64,000 nt of DNA from Diplodia intermedia (lineage: Eukaryota > Ascomycota > Dothideomycetes > Botryosphaeriales > Botryosphaeriaceae): contig JAKEKT010000029.1 in NCBI GenBank assembly GCA_021495925.1, positions 303,987 to 367,986 on the forward strand, read 5' to 3'. The translations under genes were made by a program, and so were the position numbers. Every line of letters begins with the position of its first letter. Positions within the stretch are counted from its first letter, which is position 1. This document shows positions 41,684 to 54,000 of the stretch, piece by piece. Under the pieces are notes generated by a model. It was given only the letters and a program-made list of their open reading frames with translations, was not told where the DNA came from and ran no database searches.

Positions 41684-44386
41684 ATGGCTTCCGCGATCAA
41701 CTTTCTGGCTCTGCTTGGCGTTGCCGCTTCTCTGGTGTCTCCGGCATTCGCCTGGGATCACTCTCTGTACACCACCAGCCCGGCCCACCTGCCTTCACGT
41801 GAGTCTTTCCATCTTCTGTTCGAGCACGGCAATTTCTTTCTCCAAATTGTCTCTCTCCCCAGCTGGAGTAGTACCACGTGTTGCAGTCAATTGATGAGTA
41901 CCCACTGACCCTTCACAGCAAATGCCACTGGTGTAGGCTGGGAAGATGCGTTCGACAAGGCAAAGGACTTCCTTGCCGAGCTGACCCTGGAAGAGAAGAT
42001 CTCCTTGGTCACTGGTACTGCTGGTCCGTGTCCTGTAAGTCTCTTGTCCAATTCACTTCCAGACCTGTCGAAAACTTTGCTGGGACCCCCCCACAATAGA
42101 TGGCCTTGGAGACGATAGTACCATCGAGCAACTGTCGCTGACTCATTACAGGGTATGATCGCCCCGGTTGAACGGCTGAACTTTACCGGCTTGTGCCTTC
42201 AGGATGGTCCCTTGGCCATCAGGCAGGCAGTGTACGCCAACGTATACCCTGCTGGCGTAAGTGTGGCATCCACGTGGGATCGCAACGCCTTCTACCAGCG
42301 TAGCCACTACATGGGCAAAGAATTCAAGGCCAAGGGCTCCCAAATTGCCCTCACACCAGTTGTAGGTCCTTTGGGCAGAGATCCCTACGGAGGCCGTAAC
42401 TGGGAGGGATTCTCGCCTGACCCATACTTGAGGTAATTCATCTTCACTTCTTCTAGCTAGCACGCAAACTGACATCTTTTAAGCGGGATTGGAGTTGCGG
42501 AGAGTGTTATGGGTATACAAGATGCCGGCGTACAGGCCACTACGAAGCACTTCATCGGCAATGAGCAAGACACCCAGCGCAACCCGAGCACGGCTGCTGA
42601 TGGCACGACCATCGAGTCTATCTCATCCAACATCGATGACAAGACGATGCACGAGAGCTACCTTTGGCCCTTCGCCGATGCAGTACATGCTGGAACCGCT
42701 GCTGTCATGTGCAGCTACAACCGCCTGAACGGCTCCTACGGCTGCCAGAATTCCAAGGCTCTGAATGGCCTCCTGAAGACAGAGCTAAACTTCCAAGGCT
42801 TTGTCATGTCTGACTGGGGCGCGGTTCACTCTGGCGTTGCCACGATTGAGTCCGGCTTGGATATGAATATGCCTGGTGGCATCGCTTTGTCTACTCCGAC
42901 TCCATCATACTGGGGCGAGAACGCAACTCTTGCTGTCAACAATGGCACCATCCCGGAAAGCAGAATCGATGACATGATCCTCAGAGTTCTCACCCCGTAC
43001 TTCCACCTTGGCCAGGACCAGGACTTCCCCAAGGTCGATGCTTATTCCAACATGCTGAACGGCAAGGCTGAGTCGACTTGGCTCTACAACTTCCAGGTCG
43101 GCACTGAAGATGAGGTCGCCGACCTCCGTAGCGACGAGACCGCTCAATTCATCCGCGAGTCTGCTGCCAACGCCACCATCTTGCTCAAAAACACCAACGG
43201 CGCTCTTCCCTTGAGCGCTCCCAAGAACATTGCTATTTTCGGTAACGCGGCTGGTGAATACGCCGAGGGTCTTTACTCTCTCGTTGGCGGCGACCCCTTC
43301 AAGGTAGCCGATGCCGAGTACGGCACGGTCGCTTCTGGCGGTGGTAGCGGAACTGGTCGCTTCCCCTACCTGGTCACTCCTCTCGAGGCCATCAAGGCCA
43401 AGGCCAAGGAGGACGGCTCGTTCCTGCAGTACGTGCTCGACAATAAGGCCATCACCGACTACGGCATCGACTCCATCTTCCCCAACCCTGACGTCTGCCT
43501 CGTCTTCATCAAGTCCTGGGCGACCGAAGGCTTCGACCGCGAGAGCATCTACCCGGGCTACAACGGCACGGGCGTCGTGAACACGGTTGCCGCCAGCTGC
43601 AACAACACCATCGTCGTCCACTACGGCACGGGCCCCTCGCTCTTCACCTTCGCCTCCAACCCCAACGTCACGGCCATCCTCGAGGCGCACTTCCCGGGCC
43701 AGGAGGCGGGCAACTCGCTCGTAGACGTGCTCTACGGCGCCATCAACCCTTCGGGCCACCTGCCCTACACCATCCCCATCTCGGACACCGTCTTCCCCAA
43801 GACGCTCGTCAACTCGACCGACCTCGCCGAGACGACGGACCCGGACGCCTGGCAGGCCGACTTCACCGAGGGCAACATGATCGACTACAAGCACTACATG
43901 GCCACCAACACGACGGCCAACATCCTCTACCCCTTCGGCCACGGCCTCTCCTACACCACCTTCGCCGTCTCCAACCTCACCGTCTCCTCAGCCTCCTCGT
44001 CCTCCTCATCCATCGCCGGCACCGTCCCATCCGCCGACGCGCCCGCCATCCCCGGCGGCAACGCCGACCTGTGGGCGCCCGTCTTCGTCGCCAACGTCAG
44101 CGTCGCCAACACGGGCGCCGTCGCGGGCGCCGCCGTGCCGCAGCTGTACGCCAACCTGCTCGCCGCGGGCGCCCCCGCCGGCACGCCCGCCTGGCAGCTG
44201 CGCGGCTTCGACCGCGTGTGGCTGGAGCCGGGCCAGAGCGCCGTCGTCGGCTTCGAGCTGCGCCGCCGCGACGTGAGTTATTGGGACGTCGCCGCCCAGC
44301 AGTGGCGCGTGCCCGATGCCGGACCCATCGAGGTCCAGGTCGGCTTCGATGTTTTGGATAGGCCGCTGAGCGCTGTGTTGCCGTAG
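41684..44386 (+). CDS. Secreted GH3 beta-glucosidase
   Basis: Exons 41684-41798, 41919-42034, 42152-42432 and 42484-44386 join to 804 codons plus stop. The N-terminus MASAINFLALLGVAASLVSP is a signal peptide. GH3 marks follow: LTLEEKISLVTG, LCLQDGPLAIR, GPLGRDPYGGRNWEGFSPDPYL, ATTKHFIGNEQD and the nucleophile motif FVMSDWGAVHS with Asp at about 281. The (alpha/beta)6 sandwich (ANATILLKNTNGALPL, PGQEAGNSLVDVLYG) and a C-terminal fibronectin-III-like domain are present. Many N-glycosylation sequons suit a secreted enzyme. It hydrolyses terminal beta-glucosides such as cellobiose. The antisense strand also has a long frame, which is a codon-bias artefact. Confidence 0.95.
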
Positions 44387-44419
44387 GTTTGGGTGTGTGT
44401 GTGTTTTGTTGGTCTGGGT

Positions 44420-44454
<35 letters not shown>

Positions 44455-45404
44455 TATGTTTTGAGGGGAGGAAGGAGGTTGTTGATGATGACGATTCTTC
44501 ACGAACGATGTAGATGATGATGATGTATTTGTATATACTCTTTTCTTCCGGATTTTTACCTCTTGTATGATGGATGGGCAAGCATAGCTAGTCGTGTAAT
44601 TTCTCATTCTTATGAACTGTCTCGAGCTACACAGTGGACTGCTTGATTCCTTGCTTTGTTCCTGATACAAGCCACCGACGAGTCCATGGGCGAAGGTCGA
44701 TTGTGAAAGCAGCACAGTTGCTCGCTATGCGTTGGGGGTTCTATTCTACTTTCTATCTATCCTGAACAAACGGTCTAAAAGGGGGTCTTTCTTCCAATGT
44801 GGGGTCATTCGCATGTCTAGACATCTTAGACCACCTTCATGGTGAATCTCTTCCCGTTGTCCCTTGTTGCTGTCTGTATCACGTTCTATCCCTGCGGTGG
44901 TATCCAAAATCAAGTCCGGTGTCGCTTCCCTGTGTTTTTGGCTTTCTTCCATCTTCGCTGTTCCCGCCTAGGCTTGGGCCAGGATCTTCCAGAACTGCCT
45001 GTTCGGGTGAGAGGCGTGGGATTGCTGAGGTGGACCATCGTCGGGTGTTTTTTGGTCATCTGCAGTCGATACACCTGGTCGCGAAGTACGTCTTGCTTTC
45101 TTCAACGGTTCTCTCTTCTGCTTCGCTCTCAAATACCTCCCACGAACCCGTCGAACCCTGTCTCGGCTCAAGGTCACAGTGGGTTGGAGGGAGATTTTCT
45201 TCTCTGTCCCGCGAAAGACGTCACCCTTTCTGCATGGGTAGTTGGGGTGGCTATCCCGATGTAGATGAGGCGCGGAAGTGCATAAGAATCAGACGTAGTA
45301 CTCCAACTACCCACGAAAGCAAAGTGCAATATCTCTGACAAGACAGATTGGGAAAGGGTCAAACGTCTCGTAAACCCACTGCAAGAACGTCGAGCAGTCG
45401 AGTT
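44387..45404. other. Intergenic, GH3 gene to DUF1769 gene
   Basis: About 1 kb between convergent genes. No gene is seen. Contains a GA microsatellite just after the GH3 stop. Confidence 0.6.
44422..44451 (+). repeat. GA dinucleotide microsatellite
   Basis: An uninterrupted run of about 15 GA units, 36 bases after the GH3 stop codon, so probably transcribed in its 3' UTR. Confidence 0.9.
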
Positions 45405-46533
45405 CTAGTCCAGATCATCGTTCGAGGACTTGGTCTGGGTCTGCTCGCTACTATTGTCCTTTTCCGCCTTCTCCTGTTCTTCCTGCTTCGAGCCCGTTGT
45501 CTCACCGGCATTCTCGGTGTCAACTTGCTCGACAGGAACCAGGGAGAAGAGGATGACAAAGTAAACTTCTTTCGTCTCCAGGTTCCTCAGGACATATCTA
45601 AGAGTGTGCGTACTTTGTCAGTCAGATAAACTGTTGGAGCAAAAGACCAAGCTAGCGGGTTTGATTGGAACGCGGAAACAAATACTAGAGAACAGTGCAT
45701 GAGCATACCGAAGGGGCTGACCGTCCCAGTACTTGATGACAGGGATGGTGAGGATGGGAAGCTTGAGCGAAAACTCGTTGAAGTCCAAGTAGCCGTTGAA
45801 AAAATCACAAGCGTAGGCGCGGTCCTTCTCGAACACAAAGTCTTGCCTGGGCTGTAGCTGCTGGTAGTGTCTCTTCCGCTGCGTGTTGTTGGCGGGCATG
45901 CCGGACTTCTCGCGGACTTCCTGGCCGTCGGACTGGGCGCCCTCAATGAAAATGGTGGCGGTTTCGTCGCCCTCGCCCGTCTTCTCGCCAGCGTCTTCTG
46001 CGACTGCATCGATGCTCTGGCCCTTCCCACCGATCTGTAGTATGTTCATGGAGCTCAAGATAGGAGAATAGAGGTAGGGCTCGTCGGCGTATGGGTCTCC
46101 TTCCATGGTCGCGTCAACCCATCCCTTGACCCAGTTGAAGGCAGTGCTGAAGCCCCACGGTAAGCGGTCGCGGATGGGGTGGTCGAAGTCGTTTCCAAAG
46201 ACCAGCTTGTCGCCAGTGATATCTTTCTTGAGGCGGAAAGAGTACGCTATGCCGTAGCGATCGCCGGTGTGGTTTGCGTGCTCGAAGTAGGGCGATGTCG
46301 CTGGTGAACCGTGGGGCAGGCCTTGGGCCAGGTCAGCGTGCACAAGCTTGAGGAGAAGACAAGTGAAGCGGCTTACCGCGGTAGTCCTTCACGCGGACCC
46401 AGACCTTGGCGTCGAGGTGCTCGGTGGAAATCTCAACAGAGTCGGCGGTGTTTACGCGCACTTCCGAGTGGTTTTTGGGGTCGTAGTCCGGGCCCGCGGT
46501 GACTTTGAGGATGTATTTGGTGTAGTCAGCCAT
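45405..46533 (-). CDS. DUF1769-family fungal protein
   Basis: Exons on the minus strand, 46533-46377, 46321-45709 and 45597-45405, join to 320 codons plus stop. Intron 2 is 111 nt. The start MADYTKYILKVTAGPDYD, DAKVWVRVKDYRG and SPYFEHANHTGDRYGIAYSF match the fungal DUF1769 family (related to yeast Ylr225c). The conserved GDKLVFGNDFDHPIRDRLPWG segment and RAYACDFFNGYLDFNEFSL follow. An acidic, low-complexity tail (GSKQEEQEKAEKDN) ends the protein. No signal or membrane segment. The biochemical role is not established; the fold may be lipid-binding-like, which is a guess. Confidence 0.87.
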
Positions 46534-46964
46534 GGTGAAAGGGGTGTCTGGTATCAAAGAGCTCGGGAGTGGTGTGAGACAGTGGTGGTGGGCGAAAGAT
46601 GCGGGCCGACTTTGGGTTGAGAAAGAAGAACGCGGCGGAGGCAGATCACCCCGCGACACCATGACGTCGCCGGGTCGATCTACCGCGCGCCACGTGCTGG
46701 ATCTCCCCAGCCGACTTATGTCATAGATTACACAAGTGCATCCTTGCTCATTTCGGGCTGCCTTGTTTGTCCTCTAGATTCCTGTATGAGAGAGTGACTC
46801 AGCGCGGGGCGGAAAGAACAGTGAGGGCGGAGCGGAGCAGCAGGCGGCCTTGGCAATGTCGGAGCTTCTTCCCCGACATCCAAACAGCGCGTCATCCTCG
46901 ACGCGTCTCCTAGAACGCGACTGAACACGACTTATTCCCCGCGACATCAGCTTCTGTCCCCGCC
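46534..46964. promoter_or_regulatory. Divergent promoter, DUF1769 gene and kinetochore candidate
   Basis: 431 bases separate the two start codons. GC-rich with CACGTG at about 46691, a candidate E-box, but no further evidence. Confidence 0.5.
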
Positions 46965-49014
46965 ATGGCGCCAAACGGTAAGCCATTCGAGTCATGATGG
47001 GCTTCGTGTCTAACGGAGCCATTGCAGACCGCGAAGAACGACGCCGCATGCGCCAGCGCGGCGCCGGGTAAGCCGCATCCTCTTCCGCCGCCGATGCGCC
47101 CCGCTTACAGCCAGCAGCACAAGCGGTCTGTCCGTGGGGAACTTTGGATTCACCTTTGGTGCTCCGCCTCTCCCGGCACAACCATCCTCTCGCCGAACCC
47201 CGAAAGCGTTGCCTCCTCAGCCCTCGTCGCGTCGTACACCGGCTTCTAAAGCAGATCCTCTGCCAGCGCAACGCTCAACTCGCAAAACTCCCGCCTCCAC
47301 TGCATCACGGCGTACGTCAAATGCACTGCCCGCACAGCGCTCATCTCGAAAATCTCCAGCTCCGCTGCCAGCGAAGTCGTCTGCCCGTAAAACACCCAAG
47401 GAACAGCCTCCAGCTGCCACACCGGCCAGTTCCTCAGCCCGGTCCAGTGGAAGGACGCAGCGACGTTCAAGGACGCCGAGCCATTCAAACGAACAGACGT
47501 TTGTTACGCCCTCCGTCACAGGAAAGAGGAAGAGGCCAAGTGCTGTCCAGCAAGTCCCGGAAAACCAGGAAGATGAGCTGGAGCAAAACGACGAAGAGTA
47601 TCAAGCATCCGCAGGGAAGGAACAAGTGGGATCGGCACGACGAACAAGCGGAATCGTTCATGCGACTCCCATAACTATTGCAGCGGATGCAGAAGATGAG
47701 TTACAGGATAACGACGAGGACCATACCTTGTCGACGGGGCGCAGGCCTCTGAGTTCCTTGAAAAATATCGGTAGCGCCAGAACGACGTCGAGCCCTGGCT
47801 TGTTCGTAAGCCAAGATGAAGCTAGTCCCGCTCCCGCTTCCAAACGCCCTGGCAGGCCAAGGAAGTCCATTGAAGATCCTCACAGCACGGTTGCCGAGCC
47901 ATCCAAGACTGCCGCAAAGAGGCCTATCCGAAGAAGCTCGCAAGCAGCGAAAGTTCACGAAGATTTGACCGAGGATGAGGAAGTAGAAGAGGATGATCTC
48001 TCTGTGGATGAACTTTCTCCAGTCGCTTCTCGCCGGCAGCTTGAGCGCATTCAGGAGGAGGATGCAGAGTCAGTTGCTTCTCAGTCCGAGCAGGAAGCTT
48101 CCTCTTCTGGAGATGAAACTGTATCACGAACCTCAACCCCTGGTATCTCAGCGAGCAATGCTCCACCTCAGCCAAGGCCCCGTGGCAGACCATCAAAAAC
48201 AGCAGCAGCTCCGAGAACACGCAAGCCGCAGCCAAGTGCAGCTGGTCCAGCACAAAAGAGATCTCGTCGAAGCACCGCCGCTGCTGACAGAGGCCCTCGT
48301 ATTCCTGTCACTGTCTACCGCATATCGGCACCCCGCAAGCCCACCGACGAAGCCTCCGAGATCGACGAGCTTGAACTCCCCACGCCCTCCGCGGTAGCCA
48401 ACACGCGCCTACCTGCCGTCAACGCCGTCGACATCCTCGCCCAGGTCACTTCGGAGCTCACCGCCCGCATGAACGACTCCCTCCTCCGGCAGGCCGCCGA
48501 GATGGGCACGTCCGACAAGGCCCGCCGCGCGGAACTCAGGCGCCGCGCCGGCACCGTCCAAGCCTTCTCCACGGAGCTGGCCGACCGTCTCTTCGAGCTC
48601 ACCGAGGCGGTCGACGCCGGCGAGGCCCTCCGCGCCCGGCTCAAGGCCGCGACGAAGGAGAAGGTGGCGCTGCGCTCCGAGTTCCTGACCATCCGCAGGG
48701 AGCGCGAGCAGGTGGCGCTGCGGATGGACGCGGTGCGCCGGGCGCACATGGAGGCCGAGGCGGGGAGGCGGCACGACGGGGAGCTGAGCGACGCGCTGTA
48801 CGGCATCGAGACCGCCGTGCAGCGGGGCAGAGAGAAGGCGGTGCGGGAGGACCGCCAGGACGAAGGGCCCGAGGTTGGAACCTTGTGGGAGATTGAAGAC
48901 GCTCTGAGCAGTGGGGTTAGTGCGGTCGGCCCTGGAGGTGGCTTGCTGAACAGGGTGAAGGACTTCAATGGCTTTTTGGAGCGGGCGGCGGCTGTTATTG
49001 AGGGGAGGTCGTGA
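46965..49014 (+). CDS. Putative inner-kinetochore subunit AME1/CENP-U-like
   Basis: Exons 46965-46977 (13 nt), 47028-47067 (40 nt) and 47118-49014 join to 649 codons plus stop; an acceptor at 47114 would add one residue. The short N-terminal exons encode MAPNDREERRRMRQRG. A D-x-R..R.RG pattern at this position resembles the Mis12-binding N-terminus of yeast Ame1. Next come repeated RRTP/RKTP motifs, an AT-hook-like KRPGRPRKS, acidic segments and a second PRPRGRPSK hook. The C-terminal 220 residues (NAVDILAQVTSELTARM and a long coiled coil) resemble the CENP-U/Mis17 dimerisation region. A nuclear chromatin protein is well supported; the kinetochore assignment rests on weak motif resemblance. 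Confidence 0.75.
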
Positions 49015-49377
49015 TTTGTTCTTGCGTCGTCGGTGGACGCGGGTTTGAGGATTAGGGTTTTATGATAGTCAGCGCGCGTTTAGATGGATACCCTCATTCG
49101 TTGTATATTTGCATGGGCGCTGGCATCATCGAACTCGTTTGGGTTCTCCAGTGATATTGACGTTTTGCATGATCTTAGGCATTCAACACATATGTTTGTC
49201 CGTCGTGGTTCCCGCAGCGGGTGACAAAAGAATCGAGGCCACCCGCATCTGCCTCGCACCATATATATGCAGGTAGTTGAATCCAGTCTCAGGACATAGA
49301 CGCGAGTCTTGGACGCGCGCAAATCCGCCCAGACAACGGACCCAACTACCCAAGCAGGAAGATTTTCCGCGTCCCTC
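49015..49377. other. Intergenic, kinetochore candidate to CorA-like gene
   Basis: 363 bases between convergent genes. The right side carries a candidate solo copy of the dispersed repeat at about 49323-49366. Confidence 0.55.
49323..49366 (+). repeat. Candidate solo copy of the 28.8-kb repeat unit
   Basis: ATCCG near 49323 followed by CAACTACCCAAGCAGGAAGA at 49343, close to CAACTGCCCATGCAGGGAGA of the tandem array. The similarity continues only briefly, so homology is probable and not certain. Confidence 0.4.
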
Positions 49378-52300
49378 CTACCTCCCCAGCGTCACCGTCC
49401 TTCTTTTGATCAGCCCGCCCTGCATCGTCGTCCTGGGCGCCGCCGCCTCCTCATCGCCATCATCCCTCCACCCCGCCGCCGCCGCCGCCGCCACCCTCTC
49501 CCCATACGCCATCGACCCCAGCCCCTCCCCACCACGACTCCTCCCCCTCCCCCTCCCCCTCCCCCTCCCCAGCCGCAACGACACCACCCCCACACACCAC
49601 GCCCACGCATTCCCCAGCTCCCCCGCGCCCAGCAGGCCGAGCAAAACAATAAGCGCGGTGAGCGGCAGGGCGGCGGCCCAGAAGACCCACTGGCGGTGCG
49701 GCATGTCGCGCAGGTCGGCCGTGTTCATGCCGAGGAAGCCGCTCACGAAGGACAGCGGCAGGAAGACGACGGTGACGACGGTGAAGGCGTAGACGGCGGC
49801 CTCCTGGCGGTCCTTGTTGGAGTCGATCTGCGCGGCCGCCGCCGCCCGCAGCGCCTCGGCGTTGCGCCGCATGCCCGCGAAGCCGCGCAGCTTGGCGTCG
49901 GCGGCGGCGGCGGCGGCGTCGAGGACGGTGGGGGCGACGGTGTAGTTGTAGGGGGTGCTGGGGGAGATGGTGGTGGTGGAGTGGTCGCGGCGCTGGTCGA
50001 GGGCGAGGCGGAAGTCGTTGAGGACGGTGAGTTGTTGGGTTAGGATGGCGGTGATGGCTTCGATTTCTTGCTTGAATGCGTTGATGCTCTTTTGGTGCGC
50101 GCGGTTGAGCGGGTCGTCGTCGATGCGGTGTTTCTGTCTTGTTGTCAGGACGGGGTTGTGCGTCGGGAGGGGGTGGCGATGGAGAGGTGGGTGGGAAGTG
50201 CAATGGTGTAGTGAAAAGACGTACCAGTAGGTAGTAGTAGTCTCTGTACGAATTGAACACATCGGGCCACGTGCCGGTGCAATCCATCAGAAGCTCTTGT
50301 GTGAGCAAGCTTAATATACCCAAAGGCATGGCCGCCGCTCTTTTCTCCAGTGGTTGGTCTTGAAAACTACGTAGGAAGTTCGGCAGACCACTGGCCATCT
50401 CTCTTTCTGCGAGCTCAAGATGGTGATTGAACGCCGACATTTCGGAAGGTCTCCAGTGGCAGACTGCGAGACACGTGTGAATCCAGGCCACGACGAACCT
50501 GTCCGGAGGATTGTTTTTAGATGGTAGGGGAACTTCGAGACCGGATATGCTTTTGGATAAGTCTCTTACGCGGTTTGCGTAGCTTGAGATCCTGCTAAGG
50601 TCTTCAAACTGAGAACCGTCTTGTAAAATTGGTTTCTGCTCGCCGTTAGTTACTACGATGTCCCGTTCAAGGACCGATACATTTCTTACATCAAGCATAC
50701 GACGAAGCGCTGCCCAGAAGCAAGCTGCGGCCGGGGCCTGGCAATCCAGCGGAAGGTAAAACTGGAATATGTCCACAAAGTCTTTGGCGAACCCCGTTAC
50801 CGATCTCTTCCAATCCTGTGCTTCTTTGGTAGGAGTGGGAAGCGCTTCCAAGGCATCTCTAACGGACCGGTATGAGGGCTTGTTTCGTTTTCCCTCGATG
50901 AAAGCCGATCTGTATCCCTTTCGATCAACAGGATGGCTCTCTTTGAGGAGGAGTTTCTGAACTTCTTCCAGCGCTTTCGCCAGGCGGACCGCGCTTATGG
51001 AGCCATCTTCACCGTTACTGGGCCTAGCCAACCAGGTAAAGACATGGAAGTGGCCTTTGCTGAGCTCGAAGTCGGGAAACTCTACCGGCTCGGTCGTTGG
51101 TTCGGAGATTAGAGTATCGGTGTCATCGTCATAGTCGCCTCCAGCAGCGACCGTGCGTATCTTCAGCGAATATTCGCTAGCACTTTGTAATCTATGAGCC
51201 AAGGCCACGCGAGAGTACAACATTGACATACCCTCTATGAATGGAGATGCGGACTGTCGTTCGTAGTGCTTTTTCGTAAACTTTCGGCCAATCGTCCTCG
51301 TTCACCACTATGTCTGCGAGTGTAACAGTGTACGTGAACCCGGCTTCAATGTCCTGGTCACGCATGGTATCAAGAAAGTTGGAGTGTAATAGCTGCAACA
51401 CCTGATTAGATACGAGCACGATCGTACACGGCTGGCGTGACTTACAAACCACGTCTTGCACTTCTCCAAGGGAAGAAGCCATACGTTCATACATTCATCA
51501 GACACCTCGATATACTTTGGTGCAGTTTTCACTGCATCAGCCGCTGAAGGTTGCGAGGTGATCATGACTGAATCCTTGGCAATCGAAGATGGATCTTCGC
51601 TCGAACAGGTAATCATGAATTCTGCAAGCCGAATAAGTAGAAATTCCGGAGACGTGTTTTGTTCATGGTATGACACATGTCAGATACTTGAGGAGATTAT
51701 ATGGATATGAGGCATCGCGAATCCCCTCAATATTCCGAAGAGCTAAAGAAACACACAACTTACTGTCATCCACAATGAAAGCCCAAAGCTGACGCACGTG
51801 GAAGAGATGGTCTTTGGGCGTGTTCGGGAGCTGTGCCACAGCTTGCTGAAAATCTTGCGCTCGGCTCGCTGATGAGAACAGTGTTTGCAGCAACGTCCTT
51901 TTCGGATGGGCTTTGGAGTTCTCCGGCAGGCTGGGTGGTCCATACTTCTCGAGGGTGAAAAACGGGAAGCAGATGAAATTGACACTGGGAGCGTCGCTAG
52001 AATCGTCAAACTCCTGGTTAAAATTGGGTATCATCCACCTTCCTTGCATGCCGTCTTGCGTCAGCAGCGGCTTCTCAAACTGCCTGGAGATGCCCCTCAG
52101 CACCTTGGAGACATAGTTCTTCTCTGCCTGATCAAGCCTGCTTGCCGACGCCACACGCCGCTTCGCACCGTTAGCTGCTGCCACATGCGCATCTCGCATC
52201 ACTCACCGTGAAAGTTTCAAAACTCATCACATCCTGATTGACATGCACCCACTCAAACAACCCCCTCCGCGCCGCCGTTCCCCGCGCCCCCACCCCCTTC

Positions 52301-53517
52301 TCCGTCTCCACCACCATCTCCGCCACGGGATCCTCCCCACCACTCCCATTCTCCGCCCACCGCGAGAACAAAACCCTATACCTCGTCTCACGCGCATTTC
52401 GGTCCCTCTCACCCGTCGCCTCCAATCCCTTCACGCCCCCTCCCTCTCCCCGATCCACCTCATCACTCCCAACCCCGTCCCCCTCTTCCATTTCTTCCTC
52501 CCCCCCCTCTTCCCCCACCCCCACCGCAAGCACCCCAAAAACATCCTTCCTCCGCCTGCTCAGCGCAAAATCGTCATACCGCATCCCCTCACGGTCCTCG
52601 TACCCCAGCCATCCCCCGGGCTCGCTCGCTGCTGGCCCCGGCGAGTAGGTGAACAACAGGCCCCCCTGATCCTCCTCCTCCTCCTCCTCCTCCTCCGCAG
52701 CAATCTCGCCCGCATCATCCAGGTCCGACGACGCCGAAACCGCCGCCGCCTCCGCCTCCGCGACCTCCGTCGCACGTCCCCCACCACCACCGCCGCCGCC
52801 GTCGACAACGAACTCGGCCGGTGCTTCATAGACAACGGGCTGCGCATCGGCACGCGAGGCAACGGGAGGAGGGGGAGGGGGAGGAGGTCGACGGCGGATC
52901 GCCGGGCTGGCATCGAAGCGGACGTCGTCACCACCACCACCACCACCACCACCACCGCGGTAGTCGTGGTCGTAGTCGTAGTCGTCGTGGACCTTGACGT
53001 AATGCTGCTGCGTAACGTTTGTCGGGTGCGTGGGGGAGGGGTGATGGTGGTGGTGAGACTGGATGGATCGTTGTCTCGGCGGCGGCGGGGGTCTGCTGAT
53101 GATGAGCCTTTCGCGGCTGCGCGTGCGTGCGGGCATGCGGCGCGATGAGATTACTACTGGTGGTGGTGCGCGGCGGTAGCGGCTGGCGCTGTGCCGGTCG
53201 TGGTAGTCATCGTCGCTGTCATCGCCATAGGCCGCGGACTCGTAGTAATCACGTTCGCGGTAGATTTCGGGTTCGTGGCGGCGAGTGGTGCCGGTCGGGA
53301 CGAGGTCGATGTCGAGTTCGCTGCTGCGGGGGGGCCGGCGCTGCCCGTAGCGGTACTCGGGGGTGTCGTCGTCGAGCGGTACCGCTGGCGTTGCGATTGT
53401 GCTTGCGAAACGCTGTTCCGGCCGCGTGCGCGTGATGTGACGGCCGCCGTGGTCGCGGCTGTAGGGCGCGCATGAGGCGCTGTTGTAGTAGGGACGAGGT
53501 GGTTGGCGGCGGGACAT
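49378..53517 (-). CDS. CorA-like membrane protein with long disordered N-terminus
   Basis: Six exons on the minus strand: 53517-52207, 52160-51764, 51621-51446, 51392-51232, 51191-50225 and 50133-49378, giving 1255 codons plus stop. The acceptor of exon 5 could also be 51176. Residues 1-437 are Arg/Tyr/Pro-rich and disordered with poly-Pro, poly-Gly and poly-Glu runs. Residues 438-1000 are globular (QLWAFIVDD joined to KFMITCSSED). The C-terminus has two membrane helices with FLGMNTADLRDM between them, matching the GMN signature of CorA-type divalent cation channels. Family knowledge: Pezizomycotina have many such CorA-like proteins whose transport role is untested. Several short exons make this gene easy to mispredict. 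Confidence 0.85.
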
Positions 53518-54000
53518 GGTCGTTTGCGAGTTTCCCTCCGCCTACTTATCTATCCCGGCAACGCTTCGCGGAAAGGGTGCGAAGTTGAAGAGTTGGAAAC
53601 ATTGAGACTATGAGGCAGCTGAGCAGCTGCGGGCACTAGTCGCCAGCCCGTCATTTCCTGCGCGTTGGCCCAGCCACTTTGTGCGCTTTACTCGCTGCAG
53701 AGGTGGGTGGCTTGCTTTAGCGCCGTTGCTAGTGATCTAACAAGCTGATCCTCACCGAAATACCATCACTGGGGAATACTGTCATTGAAACTTCTCGGAC
53801 TATTACTTTAATGCTACCCGAACAGACCGTACCAGAGATGTTCCTCGATGCAAAAGACCATGCAATGTTTCCACTCCATGTATGCTGTGGTGAAGGCAGC
53901 TGCCTGCCATGCTGAAATGTTCAATCGAAAGAATCAGGGTATCCACCGCCCAGCCTAGCATCCCAAACGCCCTGAATGAACCAAGATCGGAGGAGATACC
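53518..54000. other. Intergenic, upstream of the CorA-like gene
   Basis: 483 bases with the CorA-like promoter and the 3' end of the PHAF1-like gene. No repeat or gene is recognised. Confidence 0.55.

Noticed and set aside
42905..43942. 345-codon frame antisense to the GH3 glucosidase
   Set aside because: Same codon-bias artefact; no recognisable family and no independent start signals.
44799..45338. 179-codon plus-strand frame with several cysteines
   Set aside because: No domain, alternative frames of equal length overlap it and it sits between convergent genes.
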